From contig JAWUZG010001121.1 in assembly GCA_036785705.1 (NCBI GenBank), forward strand, positions 62,001-126,000: 64,000 nucleotides of DNA, written 5' to 3'. Under the pieces are notes generated by a model, which had not been told where the DNA came from, did no database searches, and saw only the letters and a list, made by a program, of their open reading frames with translations. Position 1 is the first letter of the stretch, and every line of letters starts with the position of its first letter. A program made the position numbers and the translations under genes. Below, one piece after another: positions 38,084-49,750 of the stretch. Source of the DNA: Acanthornis magna (taxonomy: Eukaryota; Chordata; Aves; Passeriformes; Acanthizidae).

Positions 38084-38262
38084 GGTCAAGATGGCTTTAG
38101 GGCTATTGCCATTGACAAAGTTCTCCAGCAGACAAATTTTCTACTGCTCCAGCTGGATCCCTACAAATCTATTCAACCTGATGGGATTCATCCAAGAATC
38201 CTCAAAGAGCTAGATAGCTCAAGAGTTGATATCATCACAAAACCTCTCTCAATAATTTTTGA

Positions 38263-38766
38263 GTGGTCTCGGGAATCTGGAGAGGTCCAGCTGACTGGAA
38301 GCTGGCAAATGCCCCAGTTTTCAAGAAGAGAAAGGAGGACCCTGGAAGCTACAGATCTGTCAGTCTCACTTCAGAGCCACGCAAAGTTATGGAGATTATT
38401 TTGGAAGGTGTTGAAAAACACCTGAAAGACAACACAGTCATTGGTTACAGCCAGCACGGCTTCATGAGAGGAAAGTCGTGCTTATCAAACCTGATTTGCT
38501 TCTATGACAAAGTAACCCACTGAGTTGATCAGGGGAAGCCAGCTGATGTAACCTTTCTGTATTTCAGCAAAGCTTTGGATACCGTTTCTCAGAGGATCCT
38601 TCTGGACAAAATGTCCAGCACACAGCTGGATAAACACACCATGAGATGGGTGAGCAACTGGCTCATGGGTTGGGTGCAAAAGGTTACAGAGAATGGGGTG
38701 ACACCAGACAGGGACCTGGCACTAGTGTCCATCAGACCCTGTGCTCATCAGCATCTTCATAAATGA
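38263..38766 (+). pseudogene. CR1 reverse transcriptase fragment, broken
   Basis: Core of the RT domain in one frame, containing the KSCLSNLI and FSKALD motifs and interrupted by TGA at 38521-38523. Upstream and downstream RT homology continues in another frame (38114-38285 and 38735-38830), so at least two frameshifts separate the pieces. In an intact CR1 this would be the C-terminal half of ORF2, which copies the element's RNA at the nicked target. Confidence 0.88.
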
Positions 38767-39432
38767 CTTGGATGCAGGACTGGAAGGGATACAGAGCAAG
38801 TTCACAGATGATACAAAGCTGGGAGGAGCTGAGAGAGGCCCTGCAGAGAGGCCTCGACAGTGGTGAGGACTGGGCAGTCACCAACCGTACAGAGTTCAAC
38901 AAAGGAAATCCAGGTGCCAGATTCTGCACCTGGGATGGGGAAGTCCTGGAGGTATGGACAGACTGGGGAATGAGATAAAAGATATTAAGTTATTAGAGAG
39001 CATCCCAAAGAAGGGCCACAAAGACAGTGAAGGGCCTAGAGAGGAAGTTGTGTGCGGAGTGGCTGAGGCCTTGCTCTGTTCGGCCTGGAGGAGACCGAGG
39101 GGAGACCTCACTGCAGTTCCAGCTTCCTCCTGAGGGGAAGAGGAGGGGCAGGCACTGATCTCTTCTCTGTGGTGACAGTGACAGGACCTGAGGGAATGCC
39201 CTGAAGTTGTGTCAGGGGAGGTTTAAGTTTAATTTCAGGGAAAGGATCTTCACCAGAGGGTGGTTGGGCACTGCAACAGCTCCCCAGGGAAGCTGTCACA
39301 GCAACAAGGCCAACAGAGTTCAAGAAGCATTTGGACAATGCTTTCAGGCACATGGGGTGACTCTTGGGGTCTCCTGCGCAGAGCCAGGAGCTGGACTCAA
39401 TGATCCTCGTGAATTCCTTCCAACTCAGCATA

Positions 39433-39448
39433 TTCTGTGATTCTGTGT
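39433..39448 (+). repeat. CR1 3'-terminal octamer repeat
   Basis: Two tandem copies of ATTCTGTG, the hallmark 3' end of avian CR1 in place of a poly(A) tail. It fixes the 3' boundary and the plus orientation. Confidence 0.85.
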
Positions 39449-39450
39449 GA

Positions 39451-41632
39451 TTTATCCAAAATAAATGGTTTAAGGCATCTCAGTATTTTCAATGAGGTAT
39501 CAATTTGATCTCTTTTTAAGGCCAAGGCCTTGCTCCACTTACAGCAATATGAAGCAAAACTAGCTCCTGATATTTTGTGGACAGTCTGTAACAGGGATCA
39601 CTGATCTGCTTTTTCCTTAAAAAACATGACTTCCATTATATGCATCTATTTTCAGAGGCTTACTGTAAGTAGTTAGTGATTGCAAATAGTTATTCAGAAC
39701 ACAAGAGAGCAATATTCAAAAGAAGCTAGTTTGTTTTTAATTTTTTGGCTCTTAGGGAATCAACAAACCTTTAGCTGAATGCAGTATTCCTGTGTTGAAT
39801 TAGAAGTGTATAAAGCAAAACAGAAATTACCAAACCAAATATTAACGTGACATAACTATATATGGTTTCAATTTTAGGATATCAATCTAACCAGCAAATC
39901 CACAAAGTAAGCCCTTTCAGCAGCCTAAAATGAAAAGAAACTGCTGTGACAGTGGCAGTAGTGTCCCAAGACTGTGAGTATGAAAACAAACAGCCCATCA
40001 TGGCCTGCCAGCAAGCAGCCAGCAGCCTCTGTGCTCCCTTCATGGTCAGGAGTACCTTTAGCTGCCTGCACATGCCAAGGGATGCCACCTGTCTTTTCAC
40101 CTTAGCACTCAAGGCAGCAGCTGTGACCACACACTTTCACGTGAAGGAGGCCTGAGTCTATCTCTTGCCCATGCAAAAGTTAACAGAGCAAACATCTTCC
40201 TGTTATTACTGCTCCTCCTGCTTGCTCCCCTTCTCTTCCTTTGAAATTTTGTTGTTATGAACCTGTTATCATCAGAGCCCATTTGCCACTTGTTATTGTT
40301 TTCCTCAGTGGATTTATGTAGCTCTAAGGAGCTGTAGGCAAAGGTATCTCTGCAAGAAATTGTTTAAACTGAATGCTGCTTTCTTGAACAAATAATGCTC
40401 CATTCTACTTCCTTCTCAAAAGTAAGGTGGGAGGTTACATCTTCTGTAGAAAAACCCCACAACAATCTGCAATCTGAACTAACACAATTCTGCTGATTTC
40501 AGGAGCCAGGCAAGGCAGAGTATGTCCTTTGGGTTTCACAAGTTTGCCATCTACAATGAAACCAGTTTCTCTCAAGGATAATTACTGCCATCTCATTCAA
40601 CTTGAAGTCATCCTCCATAATAAAATTCTCACGCTGGGTTTTTCTTTTAAAAAACCACACAAACAAAATTAATTAAGTACTGGACAGCAACCACACTGAG
40701 TATTCAAATTATGTAGGTATAAATTATAGTTCAATTTCTAACATGGTCCTGTAGGACTAGTCATGCACTTGTACTTTTGTGAGGCAACCTGGGTTGTAAT
40801 TTTCTACATGTTCTTTAAGATTATTCTAGAGCCTTGTATGTGGTCTACATTATTGTGTCTTGATCTATTGGCAGCAAACAAGTGCTTACGCAGAATGCTG
40901 TATTTCTTGGAGAGTCTGTTAAAAATGTTTTCCTTGATTAGTCTGTATTCATGTCAGTTTGCACATCGAACACAAGAAGAAATCTAGAGAAATTTGAGGG
41001 GGAAGTGAACTGGATTTGTTCATTCTTCTGATGAGGTTAAGGGAAGACCATGGTCTTTAACTGAACTAAAAGTAGATTTACACCACCAAATCCACCCCTG
41101 CATAGAAGCTTTCCTTCAGCTAAGTTTACTGGACTGAGACAATAACCGGAATCAAATCATGTCTTTCACACAAGACTAAAAGCTGCCTTAAATGTCCAGG
41201 TAAATCCAGTGATCACCAGGGGAAATGAGCATGGGACTGTCACTGGGCTCATTTCCACAAGCTCTTTCAGAAAGCCTCAAAAGTCCTTCTCTGAATTTCT
41301 GTAGATCTTCCTCTTCCCTCCAGTTCCATTTACATGCTCCTAATGCTCAGCAATCATTTTTTCACTTACAAACAACCAGTTCTTAACTTATGAAAAATAA
41401 CACTTTATTTCAGAGTAATTGCAGCATCCATCATCTAGCTCATAAACTGAGAGCTGGAGCCACATGGTCATTTAGTTAATGGCTTCAAATAATGAGAACT
41501 AAACAACAAAAAAACCACACCAAAACAAAAAATAAATTATATTAAAGAAACTTTTCATGTTTTGCCAGAGTTTTCTTCCCTGACTTAAATTAAAATTTGC
41601 AAATATAAAGAGTCTGGCTTGGGGCTAGCATC
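39451..41632. other. Non-coding, nothing recognised
   Basis: AT-rich unique-looking sequence. Frames such as 39946-40155 (plus) are short and overlap contradictory minus-strand frames. No transposon signature. Confidence 0.5.
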
Positions 41633-41702
41633 CAAGATATACAGTATCTTAAAAAAAAAAAAAAATCATGCAAGATATACAGTATCTGAAAAAAAAAAAA
41701 TC
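41633..41702. repeat. 38-bp tandem duplication with A-runs
   Basis: CAAGATATACAGTATCT occurs at 41633 and 41671. Each copy is followed by an A-run (about 15 and 12). The period is 38 bases. The copies are near-identical, so the duplication is recent or maintained by slippage. Confidence 0.9.
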
Positions 41703-42569
41703 AAAGATGCATTCCTTTTTCTCAGTAAGAAATCCTTCTAGACCACATTTTTCTCATGGTACAGAAATTCAGCCAGTGTCCCTTACTTGGACTAAAATTG
41801 TCAAATAGTACGTGAAGTAATTGAAACTTTCACAAGTATGTGGAAACTATTTAAGATGTCTAATGGAGATGTTGGAAGACCAATTATGATGATTTCTCCC
41901 CATAGAAGAGACTTGGAATCTAACATGAAAATACTTTCTTAACACACATCACACTGCTTTCTCACAAACCAAACACTTCTTGTTCAAAAGCGCAATAAAT
42001 TGTATCCAAAACTATAGATAGTAGAGTGTTCATGCTAGTCAGTGAAATAAAGAGGGCAGAAAATTGTGTATTCAGAAGTATTACAGAATTTCATATATCA
42101 ACCTAAATATATCTACGTCATCTCTGCATTAAGAATAAAACACCAATTTCTGCTTCACTACTGAGTCTTTCCTTTTCTTTAGAAGAGAAGGAGTACATAC
42201 ATCTATACATATATTACATTTACATACAAATGGAGGGTTTTTTCCTAAAAGCACTGCTAAGTATCTTAGGAGGCTATCAAAATAAAAATAACAGGATGGA
42301 CTTTATCAGTAGGCTTTTATAGGCTAAGCTCCACTCAAATAGGAAGTTAACACACTCAGCAAACTTTCAGGCAGCTCTGAGCTAGGCAGAATTGCTGACA
42401 GGATAAGGGCCAGAGCCTGTCCAAAAGACTTCAGTAAATTTGGGGGGGTTAACCAACAGACATGTCACAACCTTCAACAGGGAAAACCACAGAATTCTGC
42501 AACGAGAGCAGAATAACCCCATGCATTGACTGAAACCTTACCAAGCAGCAGCCCTAAGAACATGCCTGT
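41703..42569. other. Non-coding, nothing recognised
   Basis: AT-rich unique-looking DNA leading into the CR1 remnant. Includes a seven-G run at about 42442. Confidence 0.5.
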
Positions 42570-43145
42570 GATGTTTCAGTGGACACCACACTGCAGAAGT
42601 GAGCCCTCACTGTGAGCAAAATAAATTGCACGCTGAACTGCATCTGGAGGAGTGTGGCAGCAGAATAGGGGAGGCTGGTGCTCAGACAGCCTGGGGAGAC
42701 CTTCAGTTCAAGAGGGATGCAGAGAAAATAGAAAAGGTTCGACAAAGGTCCATACCCTGCGTAGAGATGCTGAAGGAGCTGGGCCTGGTAAGTTTGGTAA
42801 AGAAGAAACCACAGAGGTGTTTAATATCTGCTTACAACTATTGGAAGGGCAGTTCTTTGGACACCACCGGCAAACTCCTCTTGGTAGTGTCAGACAGCAT
42901 AAAAAAGAAAACAACCACACAAAGCTGTTTTAGAGATTGAAGTTGGACAGCTGGAAAAAAATTTCCCTAGCAACACTGGAATAGGTCATCAAACAGTCTG
43001 AGAGATTCTGTCCTTAGAAGGTTCATCCAGACAAAGCAATGGCTGATCCAGTCCTTGGTTTCAATAGCCCTCTTCCAAGTGGTAGAACCTTGGAGTATTG
43101 GAGGACTAGAACCAATCAGCCCTTGAAGGGCCTTCAAGATGGCAT
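42570..43145 (+). mobile_element. Old CR1 LINE 3' remnant
   Basis: Diverged copy of the CR1 3' region. It includes ACACTGCAGAAGTGAGCCCT (42588-42607), CTTCAGTTCAAGAGGGATG (42701-42719), the GAGATGCTGAAGGAGCTGGG block (42763-42782), followed by a degenerate 'TTTGGTAAAGAAGAA' and 'TACAACTATTGGAAGG', and finally a weak GGACTAGAACC...TTCAAGATGG end. In intact elements these segments sit between the RT domain end and the terminus. More diverged than the copy at 38090, with no clear octamer tail. The short open frames (to 113 codons) running through it are relics without function. Confidence 0.8.
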
Positions 43146-43959
43146 TTTTATCATTCCCCAAAAATAGTAAAGTTACAAACTATCCTTCCATTCATTCTCA
43201 ATCTACTGTTTTACTGATCAGGTACTGTAAATGTTGATTTTTTTTTCCTTTATTTCTACTAGATTTTTTCAATGCAATACATGTATTCACAGAACCCAGT
43301 ATCTCAGGGCTTCTTTACACTATTACAAAAAGCTGTTCTTAAACATGACCACATGTGCATCGGCCTAATCTGAAGATCATTTACAAGACCTATATCACAA
43401 TGTTAATTCTTTTATTTCTTGCTTAATTAAGTACTGTTTCTATCCCTGTACAATATTTGGATTTTATAAAAGGGCTACATTGTTATACGTTCACTGGCAT
43501 CACAAACTGGACATTAAGCACAGCTGAGGGAGATTGAAAAGAGTGCTGAAAATGCATCAGCCAGGCAGCATCACCTCCTAAAATAATGTCATCATTCTCA
43601 TTATAACCTCTGTACTTGCTTAGAATGAACTGATGAATTTGCACCAAAGTGCTGCATATGAAAAGGGGGCATAACATTCAGGAAATAGAGGTCACTAAAA
43701 ACCACTTTGTTCAATGAAATTCAAAAGTTTCAATCAGTGACACAGTTTCTTTTTTAAAAGATAGTTCCTTCCTTAAATCTCTAACCAGGTAATGATGTGT
43801 CAGTATTCAAACTAGACACAAATGGCAGCCTTCATCTCCAAAAGAGAGCATATGTGCCAGTTACAGGCAATTTTTGTATGGCTTTGTAAAGATGAAAGGC
43901 AGATGCTTGGGGAAAAGCAGCAGAAAGCCCATCACAGTAACCTCAATGCATAATGACTC
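43146..43959. other. Non-coding, nothing recognised
   Basis: AT-rich sequence. No gene or repeat identified. Confidence 0.5.
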
Positions 43960-44345
43960 CCTGAGATCCTCAAGGACTCGGAGCTGGGAGGAGGCTGGGG
44001 AATGGGCGCTCACCCCACACTGCTGAGCCGCTGGCCACTAGCTCTGCCCCAAGGGTGCCACTCCCCAGCCCCAGTGGGGCCCAGCCTTGCCCTTTCCTCA
44101 CCCACATTTGGGGGGCTGCATCCTCCTCATACACTTCTCTGGAGGCAGGAATCACTGCTGCCTTGGCAGCCTGTTTCTCATTAACAACCTGGTTTTGTTT
44201 GCAAGTAAGCGCAAGGTATTGTTTGAAGATGCAGCCTTTGCTACCTTTTGCTGCCTTGGCCATCACATACCCCGTGGGCTATCAGGGTTCTTCCAGAGAG
44301 TCACCCAAGTCCAGTACCACCAGGGAAAGGGAAGAGATCCTATGT
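43960..44345. other. GC-rich patch
   Basis: Clearly higher GC than its surroundings, with overlapping open frames on both strands and in several frames (60-101 codons). The overlaps are a composition effect and no frame contains a recognisable domain. The right half (44120-44290), containing TTGGCAGCC, CTCATTAACAACC and GCAAGTAAGCGCAAGG, looks like ordinary conserved-element sequence but is unproven. No repeat family recognised. Confidence 0.4.
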
Positions 44346-45759
44346 TAAGTTGTCCCGGAAAGAAAGTCTGTATCTCTTCAGTGGGTCACTAAGCATCCTA
44401 ACTTCAAAATGAAAAATAACAAATGGAGAAATCAACCAGCACTTATTTAGAAGTCGCTGCAGTACGGAAAATGAAGAAAAGCAGCAACAGCAGCAACTCT
44501 CCCCCCACACAGAGGAAAGCTGGAAGGCTGAGGATGTCCTTGGATGCTTTCCAATAACAGGCAGGCACACTTCATGCTGCTGCAGCTACATAAATGTGCT
44601 TGCTTGCGAATTCAGCAAGTGTGTTGCCATCAATAAACTGTTTTAAATAAGAAGCTTTGATGCAAATAGTTTGCTCTGATCTTTAGTTAGTGAAAGGAAA
44701 AAGTGTCTTACAGCAGCAAAGAGAATCTCTCTGCAGCAGATCACAAGTACATCATATACAAATACATGCCCTTTAACCACTTTCAATACTTCTTTGCCAA
44801 TTTGAACTTCTAGCACAATGTAATCCAAATAAATTGAGATCAGAATAACCATCTGATTTCACATGCAACACATACTATAATTATTTTTATATACTATAAG
44901 CATAAAGGTTAATTTAAAATAAACTGCTAGTGCCTATCTAAAATTATTAATGGAAAATATTCAAAAATTGTTTAACATTTGTCTATCTAAATACTTGAAA
45001 TATTACTGAGGGTTAGCATGATTGACACCACTTTAAATACCTGGAACAGCACTCACTAATTTCTAGGCCCCCAACACTTGTGTTCAGATGCAAGTGCTGG
45101 CTCCTCGGTGCTTGTGCCAATGGAGACCCTTGAGGACGAGAAACTTAAATATTCTGGGGCAAAACGTCATCAGTGCAGAACAGAGGAAAATGGAGAAGTT
45201 TATCTCCACAGCACCCCAGAGAGTCCCTGTGGCTTGGGCAGGGGACAGAAACACATTCAGGCATTAGTTTCCCAAAACATACTTTTTTTTGTTCATTAAA
45301 GCTGATATGGAAAATTTGTTAGGAGTACAGCGGGAGCAGGTTAGACCAAGGCTTGAATAATTTCCTAGCTGATGCAGGTATAACTTATCCTGCAGGTATG
45401 GAGTTCCTTCTATCAAACAGGTAGAGAAGTGAGACAGAAATCCCATAAACGTCACCCCAAATTGTCAGCTCAGAAATAGAGAATAAAAACACATGCATGA
45501 AACAAGTCTTTCCAACAGATCAACAGATCAAGTCCCCAACAGCAGCAGCCTATTCCACGATACATTTTGTTCTCATGTACAGTACCATAAAACTGCTGTT
45601 CACATTACTGCAGTGGTTTCCCCCATTAGCTTATGATTGCCGTGGGAATCAAAATCCATTTGAGGGGTTATGGGGAAATGCTGAGGCTCGTGCAAACAAG
45701 GAAGAGCAAGCATTACTATAAATGCCTACAATATATAAACACAATTACAGTTTGGAAGT
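44346..45759. other. Non-coding, nothing recognised
   Basis: Mixed-composition unique-looking DNA with a short CAG-rich stretch at about 44480-44497. No gene recognised. Confidence 0.5.
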
Positions 45760-45960
45760 TAAAGAACTGAATTAAGAGTGCTATCTGGCCAGAGAAAGCT
45801 GATTAAAGGCAATGGAGATCGAGAAAGTGAGATTACATCTAATTAGTTCACAAAAAAAAAAAAGAAAAAACAACTCCTCCAATTCTAAGGCTGATTAATT
45901 AATTAAAATTAGAAAAATATTTGCTATTGAAATGGAAACCACAATATTTAATGTAATGGT
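45760..45960. promoter_or_regulatory. Candidate conserved non-coding element
   Basis: Contains CTGATTAAAGG, GAGATTACATCTAATTAG and CTGATTAATTAATTAAAATTAG-type homeodomain words on both sides of an A-run (45852-45871). Inference from motif density only. Confidence 0.2.
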
Positions 45961-48900
45961 AGCTCATCTTTAGAATGAATTTTAGAATTAGAAGTAGATT
46001 AAATTTAGAATGTAGAACTAGCTCACCCATATAAAGCAGACTTTAATAGTCATCTTTGAGAAAGGACCATAGATTACTAAGTACAGAAAAATACCTGACA
46101 CAGCATATACCACAGGTCTTTCCGTTACTTTTCTCCATCATACGTATCCTGTATACTTTATGCGAAGTAATGCTCTGGCTAATCATGGAGTTCATTTCAT
46201 ACAGATCCTATACTTTTGAAAGAATGAGGAAATGTCTTAGCACCTCTAAGCCAGTCCTTAGAAAAATGACCTTTAAGAAAAAATAATTTAAAAAAAGAGA
46301 AAATAACCTTTCAAAAAGAAGTTTTAAAATTGATTGCCTTCAGAAATCAAATCTTTCCTTTTCCAAAAGAAACATGAGCAATGGAGTAAGTTAAAGTGGA
46401 GAATGTATCTCAAATGTTAAAATCTAATGCACTATGTCAAACTACAGCATCTTGAGGCGATAATTTTACATGGGCATAACAATATACTCATATTTTCCAG
46501 GCATCCCAAGGTGTGTCAAAGAGATCAGATGAACAAATCAGGATCAGCTGTCAGGACAGAGTCCAGAAATAGCATCTCCCAAGTTCCAAGTCAGAGCTGG
46601 GTTCCCAAGCTGAGTTATGCACGTTTATGCATATCTGGAAATTAAGGCAAATTTACTGCTCAGGTATGTTGAATCCATGTCTCTGGAAACCCAGAACCAC
46701 AGAATGAGTTTGGGCCAGGAATAGCTCAGCATTCCCTTGAAATTAATTACTGAATTCAATTGCTTTGCAGAGTCTGCTGGCAGATGTTGGTAATGTTTCA
46801 GAATTAAAAAGTAACAATTATAAATAAAATAATTCAGGAAAAATAGTAGATGAGATTTGCAGACACTGATCCCACAAATGCACCATCAAATAGAACTGCT
46901 GGAAATAATATTAAGAAATAAATAAGGAAATAAAATAGGAAATAAAATTAAGAATCTAAAAGTTGATAGAAATAATTGGGAAGCTCCAGCTTCTTCTTGG
47001 TTTAGAGTCATAAAGAATATCTCCATCATGTCAAGACCAGTCAATGTCATTTTCCACAGGCCAAAATAGCAGCTTCAGTAGGGCTAGAAAAAAATTAGTT
47101 AAAGAAGCCTTTCCATTTCCCAAAGCAGAATTGCTACAACCATACCTTCTCATTTTCTCAAAAGTTTTATATTTTTTCTTAATGTTTTATTAAAAATTCT
47201 CATTGATTTCTTACTAAGAAATACAATTTTGGCCAACGTGCACATCTCAGACATTATTTTAAAGACATTTCTGTAAAAGACATCATGAGAAGTGTAATAA
47301 AAAAGAGGAAAGCACGTCTGTCTTAAATCCAATGGAACAACAACTTTCAAATTTTAAAAAAATCATGAAAATCTATTCTTTGGAAGGTTTTTAGCAAGTC
47401 TAAAGAACATAATTTATAAGGAATCTTCACAGTCACAGTCAATTTAACAGAAGCTCCACCTAGACCAAAAATTAATAGCATCACACAAACCTTCCATTTT
47501 TATCTCCATTTCTTTCACTGGGTTTCCTTGGCCAGACAGGACCCTTAACCAGCTTCAGCTCACTTCTAGGTATAGTTGTGTTTGCAATGAGCCACACAGG
47601 GACCCCTCCTGTGAAGCCTGAACTCTGCAAACTGGGCATTGGCTGGGTTTTTTCCAAATTCTTGTTTGAAAATTAAAATGATATTCACCCTTGATATTCT
47701 TGATGATTAGATACTCTGTGTGTACATATATTTATATATATATATTTACATACACATATAGTCCTGGGTGCATGGCAATCATTCGCACACACAAACAATG
47801 GATATTCAATGCAAATGTGAAACTGCAAATGCACAAATTGTTTCTTAATACTCATCTTCCCATCAATGAATATAATATAAATGATAATAATAAATATAAA
47901 TTAATACTAAATTAATACTGAGTACTTGAAATATTTCTACACGCACTAACAGTCTCTAGGATTAACACCAAATTTGACCAGAGGATAATAGTCATAACAA
48001 CTCTCACCAGCAGTAGCCTCTTTCTGTCATTTTTAACATCCAAAGGGTAAAGAAAAACTAATCTGAGCCAGGGTTTCTTTCTGTATGCTACAGATAGTCA
48101 TCTCTGGCATCAGCAGACTGAGTCCAGGCTTCACATTGATTTTCTTTTTTCCTTATGTATACAGTGAAATTGAAGACCTATGCATTTCTGTTAAATGAGG
48201 TTCTGCCTTAGCTAATAGCAAACTATGACAATGGTCTGCAAAGAATTGGGGAAAGGGAAGCAGTCTTTCAAAAAAATTCACCACCAGCAGCTGTAAATTC
48301 ATAACTGTCAATAAAATTGCTGAGGTTTTTATATGCACATTAACAGCATGCTTCAGTGTAAAATGGGATTCTTAATTCTTTCCACAGAGCATTAAATCAT
48401 ATTTAAGATAAAAGGAATCCTCAAACAGCTCCTGACAGGGTCCCTCCATATCAAAAACACTCTGCTCCCTATGTTTGTACTTTGTTGACTTCAACAACAA
48501 TCTAATTGCAAAAATTCTTCTCAAAGTAAAATATAAAACAATAGGGTGCAATTACACAACATATGTTGCTCTTCATTTACTCTAAGCACAATTCCAGGAG
48601 CCTAATGTGTTTTCTTGTAATGCCAGTAAAATGTATTTCAAAAGGAAGGTCACAAGTGGAAGGTGGTGCAGGACAGGGCTTCAAGCTGCATGGGAAATGT
48701 TTTCTGTTTGCTTCATACTCCATGAGAGAGCACCCTACACCCTGTGACGATGGAATGATGAAGTGGCTCCCAACAGTCTGTCAGGACTCTCTCAGGATAC
48801 CAGCGGTGATACCTGCGCCTCCAGAGAACTGGTGTTACCAAAATGTTTCTCAGTTCCCAAATCCCGCTGGGCACCAAGGGCACCTTCTTACCCTTGCACA

Positions 48901-49564
48901 CATTTCAGCGCATCCCTCAAAAGTAACATGAATTGTACCAGACAAAATCTGGCCCTCTGGTATCTCGTTCCTTAAGAGATTAATAAAAGTGACATGCAGA
49001 GGGTCTCCAACAACATGTCCACCCATCCTTCTCTTAACTTCACTGTCAGTGCAAACTAGCTAAGGCACTAGGGTGGCACAGGAGCTGTGAGTATTTAACC
49101 CACGACTTGTTGCTAAAAAAAAAAAAAATTGTTAAAGTCCAAAAACTCTGTCACTAGGACAATATAGCACTTGCATTTATTTTATATTATTATTAATTAT
49201 TTCTTCATAACCATGGGACTTCCTTTCGGTAGGAATTTGACTGTGACTCGCAGTGTCTTTATCAGAACTCTGTGCTGGCTGCCTTGTTATGTGTTTACCA
49301 GCCCTCTGCCATCCCTCTGCTCCCAGGTCTCCCATGAGTACTGTCACCCAGACCAAGGGGCTTTCTGGAACGCGACCCTGGTATGCTCAGCTTGCCCTCT
49401 CCTCCTACTCAACTCAGTGTGCTGGCACAGCACAAGAGGGATGAAGCAGCAGGCATTTGGCTTCCCAACCTTCTCCAGAGCAAATGACATCTCGAGTGAC
49501 CTGTTATTATTGAACTGGGTTTTAATGAAATGTTGGTACTCCACACCATGACACAAAGAACATA
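45961..49564. other. Unique-looking non-coding DNA
   Basis: Contains an AAATA-type repeat (46913-46952), a TA-rich microsatellite (47718-47760) and a slightly GC-richer patch with mutually overlapping frames at about 48640-48930. The 122- and 126-codon frames at 48563-48931 and 49171-49551 show no domain and are probably chance. Confidence 0.5.
47718..47760. repeat. TA-rich microsatellite
   Basis: Interrupted TATA/ACATA repeat of about 43 bases. Confidence 0.8.
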
Positions 49565-49750
49565 TGTGGCTGCAAGTAATTAATTACATTCTTGAAGAAC
49601 CTAATAAGAAACTCTCACGTTTAAAGTACTTTATGGCAACTGTTAATTTTTTCTCTCTAATTATCAGAGTAACAATGGAGTAATACACCTTTCACCTCCA
49701 ACTTGCTTATTTTTAATTTCCTTCATCCAATAGCTTTGTTTATGCTAGCT
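49565..49750. promoter_or_regulatory. Candidate conserved non-coding element
   Basis: Contains the perfect 12-bp palindrome GTAATTAATTAC (49576-49587, a paired homeodomain-type site), TCTAATTATC (about 49657), the SOX-type word AACAATGG (49671-49678) and TTTCACCTCC (about 49690). The clustering suggests enhancer function, but conservation is unknown. Confidence 0.25.

Larger units (their letters stand above)
38090..39450 (+). mobile_element. CR1-type LINE, 5'-truncated and decayed
   Basis: A non-LTR retrotransposon fragment encoding part of a CR1 reverse transcriptase plus its 3' untranslated end. Recognisable protein pieces: DPYKSIQPDGIHPRIL (38156-38203, frame 2); PADWKLAN, then YRSVSLTSEPRKVME and SQHGFMRGKSCLSNLI (38284-38500, frame 1); FSKALDTVSQ (38563-38592), motif A with Phe to Leu; and IFINDLD (38753) with FTDDTKLGG (38801-38827), the catalytic DD motif, frame 2. 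The frame shifts near 38285 and again near 38720, and TGA at 38521 interrupts it. The usual GVPQGSVLGP segment is unrecognisable. The 3' end has the typical GGACTCAATGATCC...TTCCAACTC and two ATTCTGTG octamers (39433-39448). A stretch normally between the RT end and the 3' region is missing near 38971-38985. Not capable of moving. Confidence 0.92.

Noticed and set aside
42599..42940. 113-codon plus frame
   Set aside because: Falls within the old CR1 3' remnant. The sequence is the decayed untranslated and terminal region, not a gene.
46685..46730. ACCACAGAATGAGTTTGGGCC as a CR1 minus-strand tail
   Set aside because: Only about 15 bases resemble the CR1 terminal region and the following AAGGGACC-type block is absent.
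49171..49551. 126-codon plus frame
   Set aside because: No recognisable domain, no exon boundaries that extend it, and an overlapping minus-strand frame. Composition is ordinary.
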